A stretch of DNA of 28,502 bases from DATKDU01 sp035512595. Lineage in GTDB: Bacteria > Planctomycetota > Planctomycetia > Pirellulales > Pirellulaceae. Positions 7,813 through 15,477 of this stretch are shown one piece after another. The first letter of the stretch is position 1. The number at the start of each line of letters is the position of its first letter. The stretch is from NCBI GenBank assembly GCA_035512595.1, contig DATKDU010000517.1, positions 1-28,502 on the forward strand. Direction: 5' to 3'. The position numbers were made by a program, and so were the translations under genes. The notes under the pieces are model-generated. The model made no database searches. It saw only the letters and a program-made list of their open reading frames with translations, and was not told the DNA's origin.

Positions 7813-8628
7813 CTACGACCGCGGCGACCGTCTGGGGGGCGCTGCGGAAGGAGTAGCCCCGCTTTGCGCGGCCAATTCTGCCTCCGCCTGGGCCAGCATT
7901 CGCGGCGTGAGCTGCCGGGCGAGGGAGTCCTCCGTGCGGCGGACGGCAGTGTCCTCGGCCCTTTCCAGCGGCGTTTTTTCGTGGTAGGCGACCTTTTGCA
8001 GGTGGTCCAGCAGCCACACAGCCGCTTTCCAGTTGCGGCCGGCCTCGCGGAGGACACAGGCCAGGGGGTGAAGCGTGGCCCGCGTGCGGGCGACTTCGAT
8101 GTCGTGCTTGAGCTGCTTATCGGCCGCCACCGCCCGCGAGATCGTCTGATGACCGATCCCCAAGCAGGCCGCCGCCTGCCGCAATGACAAGCCGGCCCCC
8201 ATTAGCGTCGCGATCCGCGCCTTCATCGGCTCGTCGATCACCGTCGGCCGGCCGCCGCGACTGCTTCTTCGCACCTGGCTGACCAAAAGGGCAAATCCCT
8301 CGGCAATCAGCGCCCGCTCCTCGCTCGGTTCTGCACCACAAGTATCCGGCTGTATCAAAACCTCCGTCGGTTTCAGCGGCGCAGTCTCAACAGCGGCTGG
8401 CGTGCCGCCGCTGACAACTGATGATGCGGCCGGTCGTTGCGGCAACTTGTCGGCCAGAGCCGCGGTCGCTTTAGTCTCATTAACCGGGGGGAGTTTTGGA
8501 CCACTTTGGTCCGTTTTCCCGGAGTTCGTTCCAAAACCCGCGGCGGACTGCCCAGAGGGGCGGGAAGAAGACGGCGGCAGCGCGGCTTGTGGCTGTGGAA
8601 CCGAAGCGGTGTTGGAAGCGGCAGACAT
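7813..8628 (-). CDS. HTH DNA-binding protein, resolvase/small-terminase-like
   Basis: 271 residues from the ATG at 8628, with GGAG 7 bases upstream. Residues 1-120 are low-complexity Pro/Ser/Ala. Then GGRPTVIDEPMKARIATL (125-142) leads into a helix-turn-helix at about 146-166 (LSLRQAAACLGIGHQTISRA), like the HTH of Hin-type resolvases and small terminase subunits. Residues 199-207 (NWKAAVWLL) resemble the aromatic helix that follows the HTH in small-terminase-like proteins. The C-terminus (from ~220) is charged and then Pro/Arg-rich. No phage genes or large terminase are nearby, so a chromosomal regulator or a domesticated gene is as likely as a phage function. Confidence 0.75.
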   Translation of the reverse strand: MSAASNTASVPQPQAALPPSSSRPSGQSAAGFGTNSGKTDQSGPKLPPVNETKATAALADKLPQRPAASSVVSGGTPAAVETAPLKPTEVLIQPDTCGAEPSEERALIAEGFALLVSQVRRSSRGGRPTVIDEPMKARIATLMGAGLSLRQAAACLGIGHQTISRAVAADKQLKHDIEVARTRATLHPLACVLREAGRNWKAAVWLLDHLQKVAYHEKTPLERAEDTAVRRTEDSLARQLTPRMLAQAEAELAAQSGATPSAAPPRRSPRS

Positions 8629-8828
8629 GGCGAATCTCCAGGCTGGTGAGAGGAAGGGTCACAACTTGGGCCTGAAGTATTAGACGCGGGGCGTTGACAC
8701 CTTTGGTCACTTCGCGGGCGTAAGCAGGCCGCAGTCGTGCGCGCAAAGCCAGTAGTAGACAGAAGTTCCAACTACTTTTCAGAAAATTCAGCGCGGCCTG
8801 GACGAAGGAACCTGGCAGAAACATGTGG

Positions 8829-8863
8829 GGGCAGAAAAATTTTGGAAAAAATTTTTTCTGCCC
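8829..8863. repeat. AT-rich palindrome with GGGCAG/CTGCCC ends
   Basis: GGGCAGAAAAATTTT and AAATTTTTTCTGCCC form a near-perfect inverted repeat across about 5 bases, in an otherwise GC-rich window. A partial extra copy of its edge (TTTCTGCC) follows at 8870-8877. It lies between the stop at 8914 and the start at 8628 of two minus-strand genes. There is no T-run after the stem on either strand, so it is not a classical terminator. Confidence 0.7.
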
Positions 8864-8913
8864 AACATCTTTCTGCCATTTTCACCTGCCGCCGTCGTTT
8901 TTCAGCGGGCAGC

Positions 8914-9213
8914 TTACCCGTCCCGCCGAATGCTGGGCCGAATCTTTTGCCACTCTTCCCACAAGCGCTCAGGATCCAGCCGCGGGATCGCCATCTCCGC
9001 GTCGAGGGCCGCGTAGTATTTCTCGGCCATCGATCGCGTCATCTGTGCGCCTTGCGCCGAATCCCGCACGTGCAAAACGTCTGCTTCAGTGAGCGGCGAA
9101 CCTTTCTCCCGCTCGGCGCGAGCCAGCAGCATGACGAGGGGATACATATAGACGGTGGCCATCGGCTCGTCGCTCACGGGCGTCTGGTCGCGTTTGTTTA
9201 GCCACCCAAACAT
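8914..9213 (-). CDS. Small protein of unknown function (99 aa)
   Basis: 99 residues from the ATG at 9213. This start has GGAG 8 bases upstream (GGAGCCTTTCCCATG); in-frame Met codons further upstream lack one. There is no signal peptide. The sequence is mostly helical and charged: a hydrophobic stretch MYPLVMLLARAE, then SPLTEADVLHVRDSA, then AEKYYAALDAEMAIPRLDPE and a Trp-containing tail (WEEWQKIRPS). I do not recognise a family. It is followed by an AT-rich palindrome and then the HTH gene. Confidence 0.6.
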   Translation of the reverse strand: MFGWLNKRDQTPVSDEPMATVYMYPLVMLLARAEREKGSPLTEADVLHVRDSAQGAQMTRSMAEKYYAALDAEMAIPRLDPERLWEEWQKIRPSIRRDG

Positions 9214-9385
9214 GGGAAAGGCTCCGCTGAGTCCAGATACTGTTGCGTAGAATGCGTCTCCCCAGCTCGGCCACTTGGATGACGGTACAAGCATAGGGCT
9301 GCGCAAAAGGGTAAAGAACCAGTTAAGCGTAGGTCGGGGGGGCAGCTTGCCCTTGCATCGCGGCCGTGCCGCATAACGGCTTTGA

Positions 9386-9407
9386 CGGCTTGCGGCGAAG
9401 CAAGCCG
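9386..9407. repeat. Perfect short inverted repeat
   Basis: CGGCTTGC-ggcgaa-GCAAGCCG, with 8-base arms and a 6-base loop. It lies just downstream of the stop of the small membrane protein at 9440 (minus strand). No T-run follows, so it is a stem of unknown role, perhaps protecting or marking the 3' end of the message. Confidence 0.5.
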
Positions 9408-9439
9408 GCAGATTCGGTACGATCGCTAGATTCTCAGTG

Positions 9440-9871
9440 CTACGCGCCGAGGTACGTTGCGGCCGATTGTTCCGCTTGCCGGCGGCGAGCCCCGCGCAGG
9501 CCCAGCAGGATCGCCAGCGGAAAGACGATCACGTTGGCCGCCTCGAACCAGACGGGATACGGCAGCATCGACATGTTGAACAGGACCGCGGCCAGAAGCA
9601 GCAGACCAACCAGTCCGCCACTGACCCAATTGCCCAGGCGGCTGGCAACCCACGTGCTGGCGTAAGTGGTTGCTCCCCACGCCGCCGCCGCAATGGCTAA
9701 TACCCACTGCGGATATCGCTCGACGTGCGCGCACATCGCCTCCGGGGTGTGTTCGAATCCCGGCGGCAGCGGATGCACGACGTTGCTCCACAGCTCCACC
9801 GCGATCACGAGCCCCAGGGCCAGGACGATGCCCGCGATGATCGCTCCCACGGTGCGTAAGATGGTAACCAT
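9440..9871 (-). CDS. Small four-helix membrane protein, unknown function
   Basis: 143 residues from the ATG at 9871, with AAAGGA about 6 bases upstream. Hydrophobic helices lie at about residues 5-26 (VGAIIAGIVLALGLVIAVELW), 57-77 (VLAIAAAAWGATTYASTWVAS), 84-100 (SGGLVGLLLLAAVLFNM) and 109-124 (FEAANVIVFPLAILLGL). A periplasmic-side loop between helices 1 and 2 contains HPLPPGFEHTPEAMCAHV. The size and layout match small uncharacterised membrane proteins common in planctomycetes; no function can be read from the sequence. It stands alone, with repeats on both sides. Confidence 0.78.
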   Translation of the reverse strand: MVTILRTVGAIIAGIVLALGLVIAVELWSNVVHPLPPGFEHTPEAMCAHVERYPQWVLAIAAAAWGATTYASTWVASRLGNWVSGGLVGLLLLAAVLFNMSMLPYPVWFEAANVIVFPLAILLGLRGARRRQAEQSAATYLGA

Positions 9872-9961
9872 GAAATTCCTTTCGCGCCATCACTGCCGCG
9901 ATGGCGGCTCTGCCTCAGGCGCCGAATTGAGTTACTCCACGTGGCATTCCGACTCCGTGAG

Positions 9962-10025
9962 CTCTGTGGCTCTGTGTGAGATTTGCCGAAGCGGATTCTC
10001 GCACAGAGGCACGGAGGCACAGAGG
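9962..10025 (+). repeat. CTCTGTG...CACAGAGG palindromic repeat, copy A
   Basis: Imperfect inverted repeat: CTCTGTGGCTCTGTGTGAG pairs with CTCGCACAGAGGCACGGAG across a centre reading ATTTGCC...GGATT. The related copy at 10551-10629 has the same orientation and shares CTCTGTGTGARATTTGCC and CACAGAGGCA. Confidence 0.85.
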
Positions 10026-10048
10026 AGATGGTTAAGGGCAAAGTAGTT

Positions 10049-10142
10049 GTAGTCAAGCTGGCTCCGCCAGTGCCGACCCGCCGGAATCGACGCCGGTTTA
10101 CGGCGGGTCGGCACTCGCCGAGGCGAGCTTGACCCGCCCTAC
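10049..10142. repeat. GTAG-bounded long inverted repeat (REP pair)
   Basis: GTAG at 10049-10052 and CTAC at 10139-10142 bound arms 10053-10083 and 10101-10132 that share TCAAGCT and AGTGCCGACCCGCCG. On the minus strand the right unit is GTAG, then GGCGGGTC, an inner CTCGCC/GGCGAG stem, then GACCCGCC: the imperfect bulged hairpin expected of a REP. The left unit lacks the GGCGGG next to its GTAG. The TAG of the right GTAG is the stop codon of the VOC gene. Confidence 0.88.
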
Positions 10143-10531
10143 GTTGGACTCGGCTTGATCTCCTGCCCGAAGCAGATGCGATGGCCGTCGGGTGTTACCA
10201 CACCGAATTCTCGCAGCCCCCAGGGCTTGTCCGCCACGGGAAAGAGGAACTTCGCCCCGCGCTCTTGGAAGTCCCGATACAGCGCGTCCACGTCCTCCAT
10301 CAGCACGTGGGCAAAATACGAATGGTTCCCTGTCTCCGCTGCCGGCACTTCATCGGGACACTCGCCGAGCATGACCTTGAAGCTTCCCAGCGACAGGAAT
10401 TCCCAACCTTCGACCGTGAAATCCTGCTTGAACCCGAGCTGCTCGCGAAAGTAGCGGGCGGAAACGGCCAGGTTCTTCACGGCCAGGACGTGGCGGGTGT
10501 GAATCACGGTGGGATGCAACGGTGTTTCCAT
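10139..10531 (-). CDS. VOC-superfamily (glyoxalase/bleomycin-resistance-like) protein
   Basis: 130 residues from the ATG at 10531. In-frame codons further upstream are repeat sequence (copy B) and not native protein. It shows the paired beta-alpha-beta-beta-beta layout of the vicinal oxygen chelate fold: first half HTRHVLAVKNLAVSARYF...LGFKQDF...FLSLGSFKVMLGE, second half YFAHVLMEDVDALYRDFQERGAKFLF...REFGVVTPDGHRICFGQE. The early His (11 or 14) and the late Glu (124) sit where VOC metal ligands usually are. The substrate cannot be predicted; VOC members include glyoxalases, dioxygenases and antibiotic-binding proteins. The stop codon lies inside a REP element, and repeats of one family flank the gene. 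Confidence 0.85.
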   Translation of the reverse strand: METPLHPTVIHTRHVLAVKNLAVSARYFREQLGFKQDFTVEGWEFLSLGSFKVMLGECPDEVPAAETGNHSYFAHVLMEDVDALYRDFQERGAKFLFPVADKPWGLREFGVVTPDGHRICFGQEIKPSPT

Positions 10532-10550
10532 GGGCCGACTCTCTCTTCTT

Positions 10551-10629
10551 CTCTGTGGCTCTGTGCCTCGGTGACTCTGTGTGAAATTTGCCTGAGTTGA
10601 TCTCACACAGAGGCATGGGGGCACAGAGG
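10551..10629 (+). repeat. CTCTGTG...CACAGAGG palindromic repeat, copy B
   Basis: CTCTGTGCCTCGGTGACTCT pairs imperfectly with AGAGGCATGGGGGCACAGAG around GTGTGAAATTTGCC...TCTCACAC. It has the same orientation as copy A at 9962-10025, so the two form direct copies around the VOC gene. It also lies immediately downstream of the dehydrogenase remnant. Confidence 0.85.
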
Positions 10630-10663
10630 GACAACTCCAGCGGCTCGTTGAAACTGGCGTTCA

Positions 10664-10768
10664 TCACGCGACATCGGCTCCTTCGCTGGCCAGCCGTTGG
10701 TCAATTGCGGCACCAGTGCCGCCGCTGCCGCCCGTGATGAGGGCGCGTTTGTCGTGGTGGGAGGGCAT
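10664..10768 (-). pseudogene. N-terminal remnant of a short-chain dehydrogenase/reductase
   Basis: A 34-codon frame starts at the ATG at 10768, has a textbook GGAGGT 4 bases upstream, and ends in two tandem TGA codons. It encodes KRALITGGSGGTGAA, the first strand and TGxxxGxG cofactor loop of classical SDR enzymes, then IDQRLASEGADVA, the first helix and second strand. The remaining ~210 residues expected of an SDR are missing. Downstream there is only ~35 bases before repeat copy B. The fragment looks like a gene truncated by deletion or by repeat-associated rearrangement; its good ribosome binding site suggests recent loss. Confidence 0.75.
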
Positions 10769-10806
10769 GTTTACCTCCGAATGTTGGCTCGGCATTTATG
10801 AAGCGA

Positions 10807-11592
10807 CTAAGTACGAAAACGCGATGTCCGAACGTCGCAAAGCATTGAATGCGCGCACCGTAGGAAGGGCTTGTGCGGGTGGGCGGCACCTTCCAGCAGG
10901 ACCGCGGTCTGTTCGATCGATTGATCCAACAGCGTGGCCAGTTCGGGCGTGGGCGTGATGTAGGTGTTGATGATGAACCGGTCCGCGATGCAATCGGCAG
11001 CGAAGCCGCAGCCTTGGGGAACGACTCGCTGGCGATAGGCCGCTATTCGCAAGTGATCGGCTACCCCCGAAGTGAAATATGAAACTCCGTCAATCGACCA
11101 ATCGCCGTCCAACGCGACTTGAATTTGTTCGGCTCCGACCAACGCCTGATTTGGCGCATCTCGGCAGTCATATTTCAGGTGCGTACCGCTCGATCCAAAA
11201 CGCTCGATACGATAGGGCGCCATCCATTCGTCGAGGTTCTCCAAAATCACGTCAAATGGACAGGGACGGGCGCTCTCATCGATAAACTCGAAGTACCTTG
11301 CTCGAATCGCACGTTCCCGCAGCGGTCGTTCGTTGGTAAGGAGACGCGCAAGGAACGAAACTGCGTCCGCCTCGGCGTTCGGTTCGGATTCCCGCAGGAC
11401 ATCGTCGACCAGGGTTAAGCGCGACGGCACAAAAGGGTGCGAGAGCTGCCAGGAATGGCATCCGTCTTCTTGCGCGAGCTCAATCGTTCCCAGCCCGGCG
11501 ATGGTCTTCGTCGGCCGGCGAAGACCCTTAAGTCGCCTCGGCTTTAGTCCAGGAACAGTGCGCGCTTCAGAAACGCAGTCGGTCGATTGCAT
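10807..11592 (-). CDS. Uncharacterised protein (261 aa)
   Basis: 261 residues from the ATG at 11592, with AAAGG 8 bases upstream. The frame stays open further upstream, but only as a shadow of pyruvate carboxylase. There is no signal peptide or membrane helix. The central part (LGTIELAQEDGCHSWQL, then FLARLLTNERPLRERAIRARYFEF, then a short DGDWSIDG strand) has the look of small cytosolic domains found in immunity-like or DUF2262/DUF6985-type proteins. I cannot assign it with confidence. It lies 53 bases after the pyruvate carboxylase stop on the same strand and may be co-transcribed. Confidence 0.65.
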   Translation of the reverse strand: MQSTDCVSEARTVPGLKPRRLKGLRRPTKTIAGLGTIELAQEDGCHSWQLSHPFVPSRLTLVDDVLRESEPNAEADAVSFLARLLTNERPLRERAIRARYFEFIDESARPCPFDVILENLDEWMAPYRIERFGSSGTHLKYDCRDAPNQALVGAEQIQVALDGDWSIDGVSYFTSGVADHLRIAAYRQRVVPQGCGFAADCIADRFIINTYITPTPELATLLDQSIEQTAVLLEGAAHPHKPFLRCAHSMLCDVRTSRFRT

Positions 11593-11645
11593 GGTCCCTG
11601 CCTTTACATTGACGACTACGGCAAACGGAGTGTGCCTTCTACAAA

Positions 11646-14600
11646 TCACTGCATCGTCAACAAAAGATCTCCCGCTTCCACCCGGCTTCCGGGTTTGACG
11701 AGGACCGATTCGACGACTCCTTTGACTTCGCTGGTGACGTTGGTCTCCATCTTCATCGCTTCGAGGGTGAACAGCTTTTGCCCCGGCTTCACCTTGTCGC
11801 CGACTTTCACGCCGACAGTGACTACCATGCCGGGCATCGAAGCGCCGACGTGCTTGGGGTTGCTGGGGTCGGCCTGGACGTTGCGGGCGGCGGAGGCTTC
11901 CAGCGACTTGTCGAGCACGCTCACTTCCCGCGGCTGGCCATTGAGCTCGAAGAAGACCGTCCGCGTCCCATCGGCGTGCGGCTCGCTGATCGTCAAAAAC
12001 TTGATGATCAGGTTCTTCCCTTCCTCGATCTCGGCATTCAGCTCCTCGCCAACCTCCTGGCCGTAAAAGAAGACCGGCGTGGGGAGCATGCTCGTGTCGG
12101 AGTAGAGCTTCTGGTGATTGGCAAACTCCTCGAAGACCTTGGGGTAGAGGAGATAGGAAAGCACATCCCGCTGATTGGCCTCGCGGCCCGTTTTTTGCCC
12201 GACCTTCTCCTTGGCGGCGGCAAAGTCGGCCGGCGGCAGCGTTTCGCCGGGACGCCCCTTCATCGGCTTGCGGTCCTTGAGAATCCGCTTTTGGACCTTT
12301 TCGGGAAAGCCGCCGGGGGGAAAGCCCATCATTCCCGACAGCAGGTCGATCACCGACTCGGGAAACGCCAGCTCGCGGTCGCCATCCACGATGTCCTTGG
12401 CCGATAGGTTGTTGGCGACCATGAACAGGGCCAGATCGCCGACCGCCTTGCTCGTTGGCGTGACCTTGACGATGTCTCCGAGCAGCTCGTTGACCTCGGC
12501 GTAGGTCTTGCAGATGAGCGTCCATTGCTCGGCCAGCCCCAAGGCCCGCGCCTGCTGAAAGAGGTTGGTGTACTGCCCGCCGGGCATTTCGTGGCTGTAG
12601 AGGTCGGCCGTTGCCGGCGGCATCACGCTGTCAAACGGCAAGTAGAACTCGCGGGCGGCTTGCCAGTAGTCGCTGATCTCGTTGAGCCGCTCGGCGGAGA
12701 GGCCGGTATCACGCGGAGTGAACCGCAGGGCCTCGACGATGGCGTTCAGGTTCGGCTGCGAAGTGCCGCCGCTCATGGCGGCCATCGCGCCGTCGGCAAT
12801 GTCGAGCTTGACCTCGGCCCCTTTGACGATCGAGGCCGCCTGCATGCCGGCCGTGTCGTGCGTGTGGAAGTGGATCGGAATGCCGACTTCCTGTTTGAGC
12901 GTTTTGACCAAGAGTTCCGCCGCGTACGGCTTGCAGAGGCCGGCCATGTCCTTGATGGCCAGGATATGGGCGCCGATCTTCTCTAGCTCCTTGGCCAGCT
13001 CAACGTAGTACGCCATGTTGTACTTGGTGCGTTTGGGATCGAGGATGTCCCCTGTGTAGCAGATGGCCGGCTCGCAGATCGCGCCGGTCTTCTGCACCGC
13101 CTCCATGGCCACGCGCATGTTCGGCACCCAGTTAAGGGCGTCGAAGATGCGGAACACGTCCATGCCGGCCTGCGCCGCCTCGGTGCAGAATTCCTCCACC
13201 ACGTTGTCGGGATAGCTGGCGTACCCGACCGCGTTGCTGGCCCGGAACAGCATCTGAAAAAGAATGTTCGGGACCTTGCCGCGAAGATCGGCCAGGCGCT
13301 GCCAGGGGCACTCCTTGAGAAACCGCATGCTGGTGTCGAACGTCGCGCCGCCCCACATCTCCAGCGAAAAGAGCTCCGGCACGTTGTGGGCGTAAACCTC
13401 GGCGATGTTGAGCAGGTCCCTGGTGCGGCACCGCGTGGCGAGCAGGGACTGGTGAGCGTCGCGGAACGTTGTGTCGGTGAGCCACAGCCGCTTCTGCTTG
13501 AGAATCCACTGGGCAAATTTCTCGGGACCCAGCTCCTTCAGCTTGTCGCGCGTGCCCGGCGGCGGCGGGCCGACTTTTTCCAGCGCCGGCACCGGCGCCG
13601 GGGTGCGCCGCGTCGCCTTCGGCAGTCCCTTCACCAGCGGATTGCCGTTGACGGCGATGTCGCCGAGGTAGCGGAGGATCTTCGTGGCTCGATCCTGCCG
13701 TTTGGGGAGCTCGAACAGCTCGGGCGTGTCGTCGATAAACCGCGTGGTGCAAGTGCCGCCGATAAACGTCGGATGGGTGATCAGCTTGATGAGGAATTGG
13801 AGGTTTGTCTTCACGCCGCGGACGCGAAACTCCTGGAGGCAGCGCTCCATGCGGAGGCAGGCGTCGCTGAACCGCCGGCCGCGGGCGGTGACCTTGACCA
13901 GCAGCGAGTCGTAAAACGGGTTGACCGTCGCCCCGGAGAACGCGGTCCCCGCGTCGAGTCGGATACCCATGCCGGCGGCTGAGCGATAGTGGGCGATGCG
14001 GCCGTAGTCGGGCATGAAGTTATTGGACGGGTCCTCGGTCGTCACGCGGCACTGGAGGGCAAAGCCGGTGGTGCGGATCGCCTCCTGCGAGCCCAGGCCG
14101 ATTTCCGGATCATCCAGCCGCATCCCCTCGGCAATGAGGATCTGCGTCTTGACGATATCCACGCCGGTCACTTCCTCGGTGACGGTGTGCTCGACCTGAA
14201 TCCGCGGATTGACCTCGATGAAGTAGAACTGGTTGGTGTCGCGATCGACGAGGAACTCGACCGTGCCGGCATTCTCGTAGTTCACCGCTTTGCCGATCGC
14301 AATGGCCGCGTCGCAGACCGATTTCCGCAGGGCCGGGTCGAGGTTGGGCGCGGGCGCGATCTCGACGACCTTCTGATGCCGCCGCTGAACGGAGCAGTCG
14401 CGCTCCCAGAGGTGGACGAGATTGCCGTGCTTGTCCCCCAGGAGCTGGACTTCGATGTGACTGGCGGTGGTGATGTATTTTTCCAGAAAGACGTCGGGGC
14501 TGCCGAAGGCGCTGATCGACTCGCGGCGCGCCTGCTCAAAGGCAGCAGCAAAGTCCTTCTCGTCGATGACGACTCGCATGCCGCGGCCGCCGCCTCCTTT

Positions 14601-15086
14601 GGCAGCTTTTAGGATTACCGGGTAGCCGAGCTTGGCGGCCAGCTTTTTTCCTTCGGCGGCATCCTTGATCGACTCGCTGCCGCCGGGGATCGGCACGTTC
14701 ACTTTGCGGGCCAACTCGCGGGCAAACGTCTTGTCGCCGAGCTGCGTCAGGGCCTCTTCGTGCGGGCCGACGAAGATGATGCCGGCTTCCTTACACGCTT
14801 TGGCCAGCTCGGGATTCTCCGACAGAAAGCCGTAGCCGGGGTGAATGGCGTCGATGCCGTAGCGGGTAGCGATCTCGATGATGCCGGGGATGTTCAAGTA
14901 CGCGCGGATCGGCTCGCCGCCGGAGCCAACCTGGTAGGCTTCGTCCGCCTTGAAGCGGTGCAGGGCAAAACGATCCTCGTAAGCGTAGAGCGCGACCGTT
15001 CGAATCCCCAGCTCGTGGGCGCTGCGGAAGACGCGAATGGCGATTTCGCTGCGGTTGGCGCAGAGGAGCTTGGTGATTTTGGGCAT
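11646..15086 (-). CDS. pyc: Pyruvate carboxylase
   Basis: 1146 residues, full length for the single-chain enzyme. It makes oxaloacetate from pyruvate, bicarbonate and ATP, replenishing the TCA cycle. Domains in order: biotin carboxylase (1 to ~455), with ATP-grasp glycine loop KGGGGRGM (163-170) and EVNPRIQVEHTVTE (291-304); carboxyltransferase (~535-810), with LTDTTFRDAHQSLLATR (536-552) and the carboxylated-Lys motif AIKDMAGL (K712); PYC/OADA-type conserved region; and biotinyl domain with EAMKMETN, biotin on K1112. All key residues look intact. No Shine-Dalgarno is obvious before the ATG at 15086, but the sequence MPKITKLLCANRSEIAIR is the normal N-terminus. Biotin would be supplied by the ligase at 6072-6857. 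It is transcribed away from the small gene at 15242. Confidence 0.98.
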   Translation of the reverse strand: MPKITKLLCANRSEIAIRVFRSAHELGIRTVALYAYEDRFALHRFKADEAYQVGSGGEPIRAYLNIPGIIEIATRYGIDAIHPGYGFLSENPELAKACKEAGIIFVGPHEEALTQLGDKTFARELARKVNVPIPGGSESIKDAAEGKKLAAKLGYPVILKAAKGGGGRGMRVVIDEKDFAAAFEQARRESISAFGSPDVFLEKYITTASHIEVQLLGDKHGNLVHLWERDCSVQRRHQKVVEIAPAPNLDPALRKSVCDAAIAIGKAVNYENAGTVEFLVDRDTNQFYFIEVNPRIQVEHTVTEEVTGVDIVKTQILIAEGMRLDDPEIGLGSQEAIRTTGFALQCRVTTEDPSNNFMPDYGRIAHYRSAAGMGIRLDAGTAFSGATVNPFYDSLLVKVTARGRRFSDACLRMERCLQEFRVRGVKTNLQFLIKLITHPTFIGGTCTTRFIDDTPELFELPKRQDRATKILRYLGDIAVNGNPLVKGLPKATRRTPAPVPALEKVGPPPPGTRDKLKELGPEKFAQWILKQKRLWLTDTTFRDAHQSLLATRCRTRDLLNIAEVYAHNVPELFSLEMWGGATFDTSMRFLKECPWQRLADLRGKVPNILFQMLFRASNAVGYASYPDNVVEEFCTEAAQAGMDVFRIFDALNWVPNMRVAMEAVQKTGAICEPAICYTGDILDPKRTKYNMAYYVELAKELEKIGAHILAIKDMAGLCKPYAAELLVKTLKQEVGIPIHFHTHDTAGMQAASIVKGAEVKLDIADGAMAAMSGGTSQPNLNAIVEALRFTPRDTGLSAERLNEISDYWQAAREFYLPFDSVMPPATADLYSHEMPGGQYTNLFQQARALGLAEQWTLICKTYAEVNELLGDIVKVTPTSKAVGDLALFMVANNLSAKDIVDGDRELAFPESVIDLLSGMMGFPPGGFPEKVQKRILKDRKPMKGRPGETLPPADFAAAKEKVGQKTGREANQRDVLSYLLYPKVFEEFANHQKLYSDTSMLPTPVFFYGQEVGEELNAEIEEGKNLIIKFLTISEPHADGTRTVFFELNGQPREVSVLDKSLEASAARNVQADPSNPKHVGASMPGMVVTVGVKVGDKVKPGQKLFTLEAMKMETNVTSEVKGVVESVLVKPGSRVEAGDLLLTMQ

Positions 15087-15180
15087 GCGTCGCGGTCGGC
15101 GGCCAGAATCGGTTCGAAATCCAGGACGCTCAAGTGTAGCAACCGGCAGCGAAACTCGGCAGGGCGGCGAAGCGAGAATG

Positions 15181-15203
15181 TACCTCGCTCGATGAGCGAG
15201 GTA
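15181..15203. promoter_or_regulatory. Perfect palindrome in a divergent intergenic region
   Basis: TACCTCGCTC-GAT-GAGCGAGGTA has perfect 10-base arms and a 3-base loop. It lies between the divergent starts of pyruvate carboxylase (15086, -) and the small gene (15242, +). It could be an operator, a stem in the + strand leader, or one more dispersed repeat; the sequence alone does not decide. Confidence 0.55.
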
Positions 15204-15241
15204 GAATTGTGTGGCACCATGTCTTTATCGGGAGCTGCCTC

Positions 15242-15463
15242 ATGACGATGGACGAACTCCGGCGACAGATCGCCACGACAGAGTGGCCAATTGTTATCGG
15301 CGTAGATGGAAAGGACATCGAAGTCAACGCGAAGGAGGACCTCATGGTCCCCACGGCCGGCAACTTGATCTGCGTATACCAATATGGGGCCTTCGAGATC
15401 ATCGATGCCGACCATATCGCCACCCTGCGTCGCGACAGGACCAGCCAGAAGCAGGCAAGCTGA
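15242..15463 (+). CDS. Small protein of unknown function (73 aa)
   Basis: 73 residues from the ATG at 15242, which has GGAG 7 bases upstream; an in-frame ATG at 15209 has no such site. The pattern MDELRRQ...WPIVIGVDGKDIEV...LMVPTAGNLICVYQ...AFEIIDADHIATLRR matches a small all-beta layout common in planctomycetes: a helix, then a strand with DG turn, then a hydrophobic strand, then an ID-xx-HI-xx-LR ending. Proteins of this kind are annotated only as hypothetical. It is probably cytosolic and stands alone between pyruvate carboxylase and the protease cluster on the other strand. Confidence 0.7.
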   Translation: MTMDELRRQIATTEWPIVIGVDGKDIEVNAKEDLMVPTAGNLICVYQYGAFEIIDADHIATLRRDRTSQKQAS

Positions 15464-15477
15464 GAGATTTGAGATCG

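Noticed and set aside
7813..8628. Prophage remnant because of the small-terminase-like HTH
   Set aside because: No large terminase, portal, capsid or integrase genes flank it, and base composition matches the neighbours.
8829..8863. Rho-independent terminator
   Set aside because: The T-rich tracts are inside the stem and no T-run follows the stem on either strand.
9962..10629. Composite transposon carrying the VOC gene
   Set aside because: No transposase, no target-site duplication and no typical inverted ends are seen; the flanking copies are short palindromic repeats of a kind that also occurs alone.
11593..12525. Upstream extension of the uncharacterised gene at 10807 to a 572-residue protein
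   Set aside because: The extension is an alternative frame of the pyruvate carboxylase gene on the same strand, rich in Arg/Gly and without protein-like features. The ATG at 11592 with AAAGG upstream is a better start.
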